From: Crocodylus rhombifer
Taxonomy: Eukaryota > Chordata > Crocodylia > Crocodylidae
Direction of reading: 5' to 3'
Assembly: GCA_038503035.1 (NCBI GenBank)
Contig: JAVSML010001088.1
Span: 527,196 to 591,195 of the forward strand
DNA: 64,000 nt
Every line of letters begins with the position of its first letter. Position 1 is the first letter of the stretch. Below the pieces are notes generated by a model. It saw only the letters and a program-made list of their open reading frames with translations. It had not been told where the DNA came from and searched no databases. Below, one piece after another: positions 63,747 through 64,000 of the stretch. A program made the translations under genes and the position numbers.

Positions 63747-64000
63747 CTAGGGACAGACATTATACATAAATTGGTTCAAGTGATCAGAAACTGGTTTAAC
63801 CTGTACCAGAAATGACATTCACCGCACATAAACCAGTTTCAAAATGGCTGAAACCAGTTTGAGACAAACCTCATTGAATGTAGTATCAGACTTCAGTGAT
63901 TTGGCTGAAAGGTTTATGCAGTGTCTGTCCCAGACCCTTTCCTGGTTTAAGTTAAACCAGACTCCCCCAGCATTCCAGCATGCTCTCTGGGCTGGGCACT
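63747..64000 (-). mobile_element. GGCTAGGGACAG family copy 8, cut by window edge
   Basis: Begins CTAGGGACAGACATTATAC, followed by GTTCAAGTGATCAGAAACTG and GAATGTAGTATCAGACTTC. Same orientation as copy 4. It continues past 64000. Confidence 0.85.

Overview
This is vertebrate nuclear DNA, almost all of it intron. Three short coding exons on the minus strand (1142-1352, 21029-21189, 23114-23245) translate to consecutive pieces of serine/threonine protein kinase D1 (PRKD1): most of the first C1 zinc finger (C1a), its end plus the regulatory linker, and the linker end plus the first part of C1b. Splice sites are canonical and phases are compatible (1-1-0-1). The gene runs right to left. Everything from 23246 to 64000 is upstream intron with no recognisable exon for the preceding segment, and 1353-21028 is a ~19.7 kb intron. 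No other host protein-coding or functional RNA gene was found.

The repeat content points to a non-avian sauropsid, most likely a crocodilian, with a turtle as alternative. There are many CR1 LINEs of different ages, decayed L2-like LINE pieces, several non-autonomous hAT-like DNA transposons, an abundant family with terminal inverted repeats, tRNA-derived SINE-like pieces, and LTR elements with 5-bp target duplications. The organism call is inference from repeat content and PRKD1 similarity.

Layout. 1-23.3 kb: the three exons, a long CR1 (6901-8395) lying between inverted repeat arms, an older CR1 (13081-14012), and small DNA transposons at 2265-2538, 19733-20049 and 21806-22856. 23.6-33.4 kb: three related LTR elements (23761-25178 minus, 27476 to about 29040 plus, 31165-32651 plus), each containing its own minisatellite, with a CR1 nested in the third; also an inverted-repeat element (32693-32878). 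33.4-43.8 kb: mostly unique intron with a few miniature elements. 43.8-64 kb: a 1.57 kb hAT-like element, a CR1 interrupted by a hairpin insert, a GC-rich stretch with poly-G runs, a solo LTR with a nested CR1 (54367-56123), and further copies of the abundant family.

No operon, CRISPR array or prokaryote-like system is present, and nothing supports a new protein system. The less ordinary material is transposon biology: the minisatellite-bearing LTR family, hairpins at LTR starts, a CR1 internal deletion with microhomology, a 34-bp perfect inverted repeat inside a CR1, and a small retroposon with a 12-bp target duplication.
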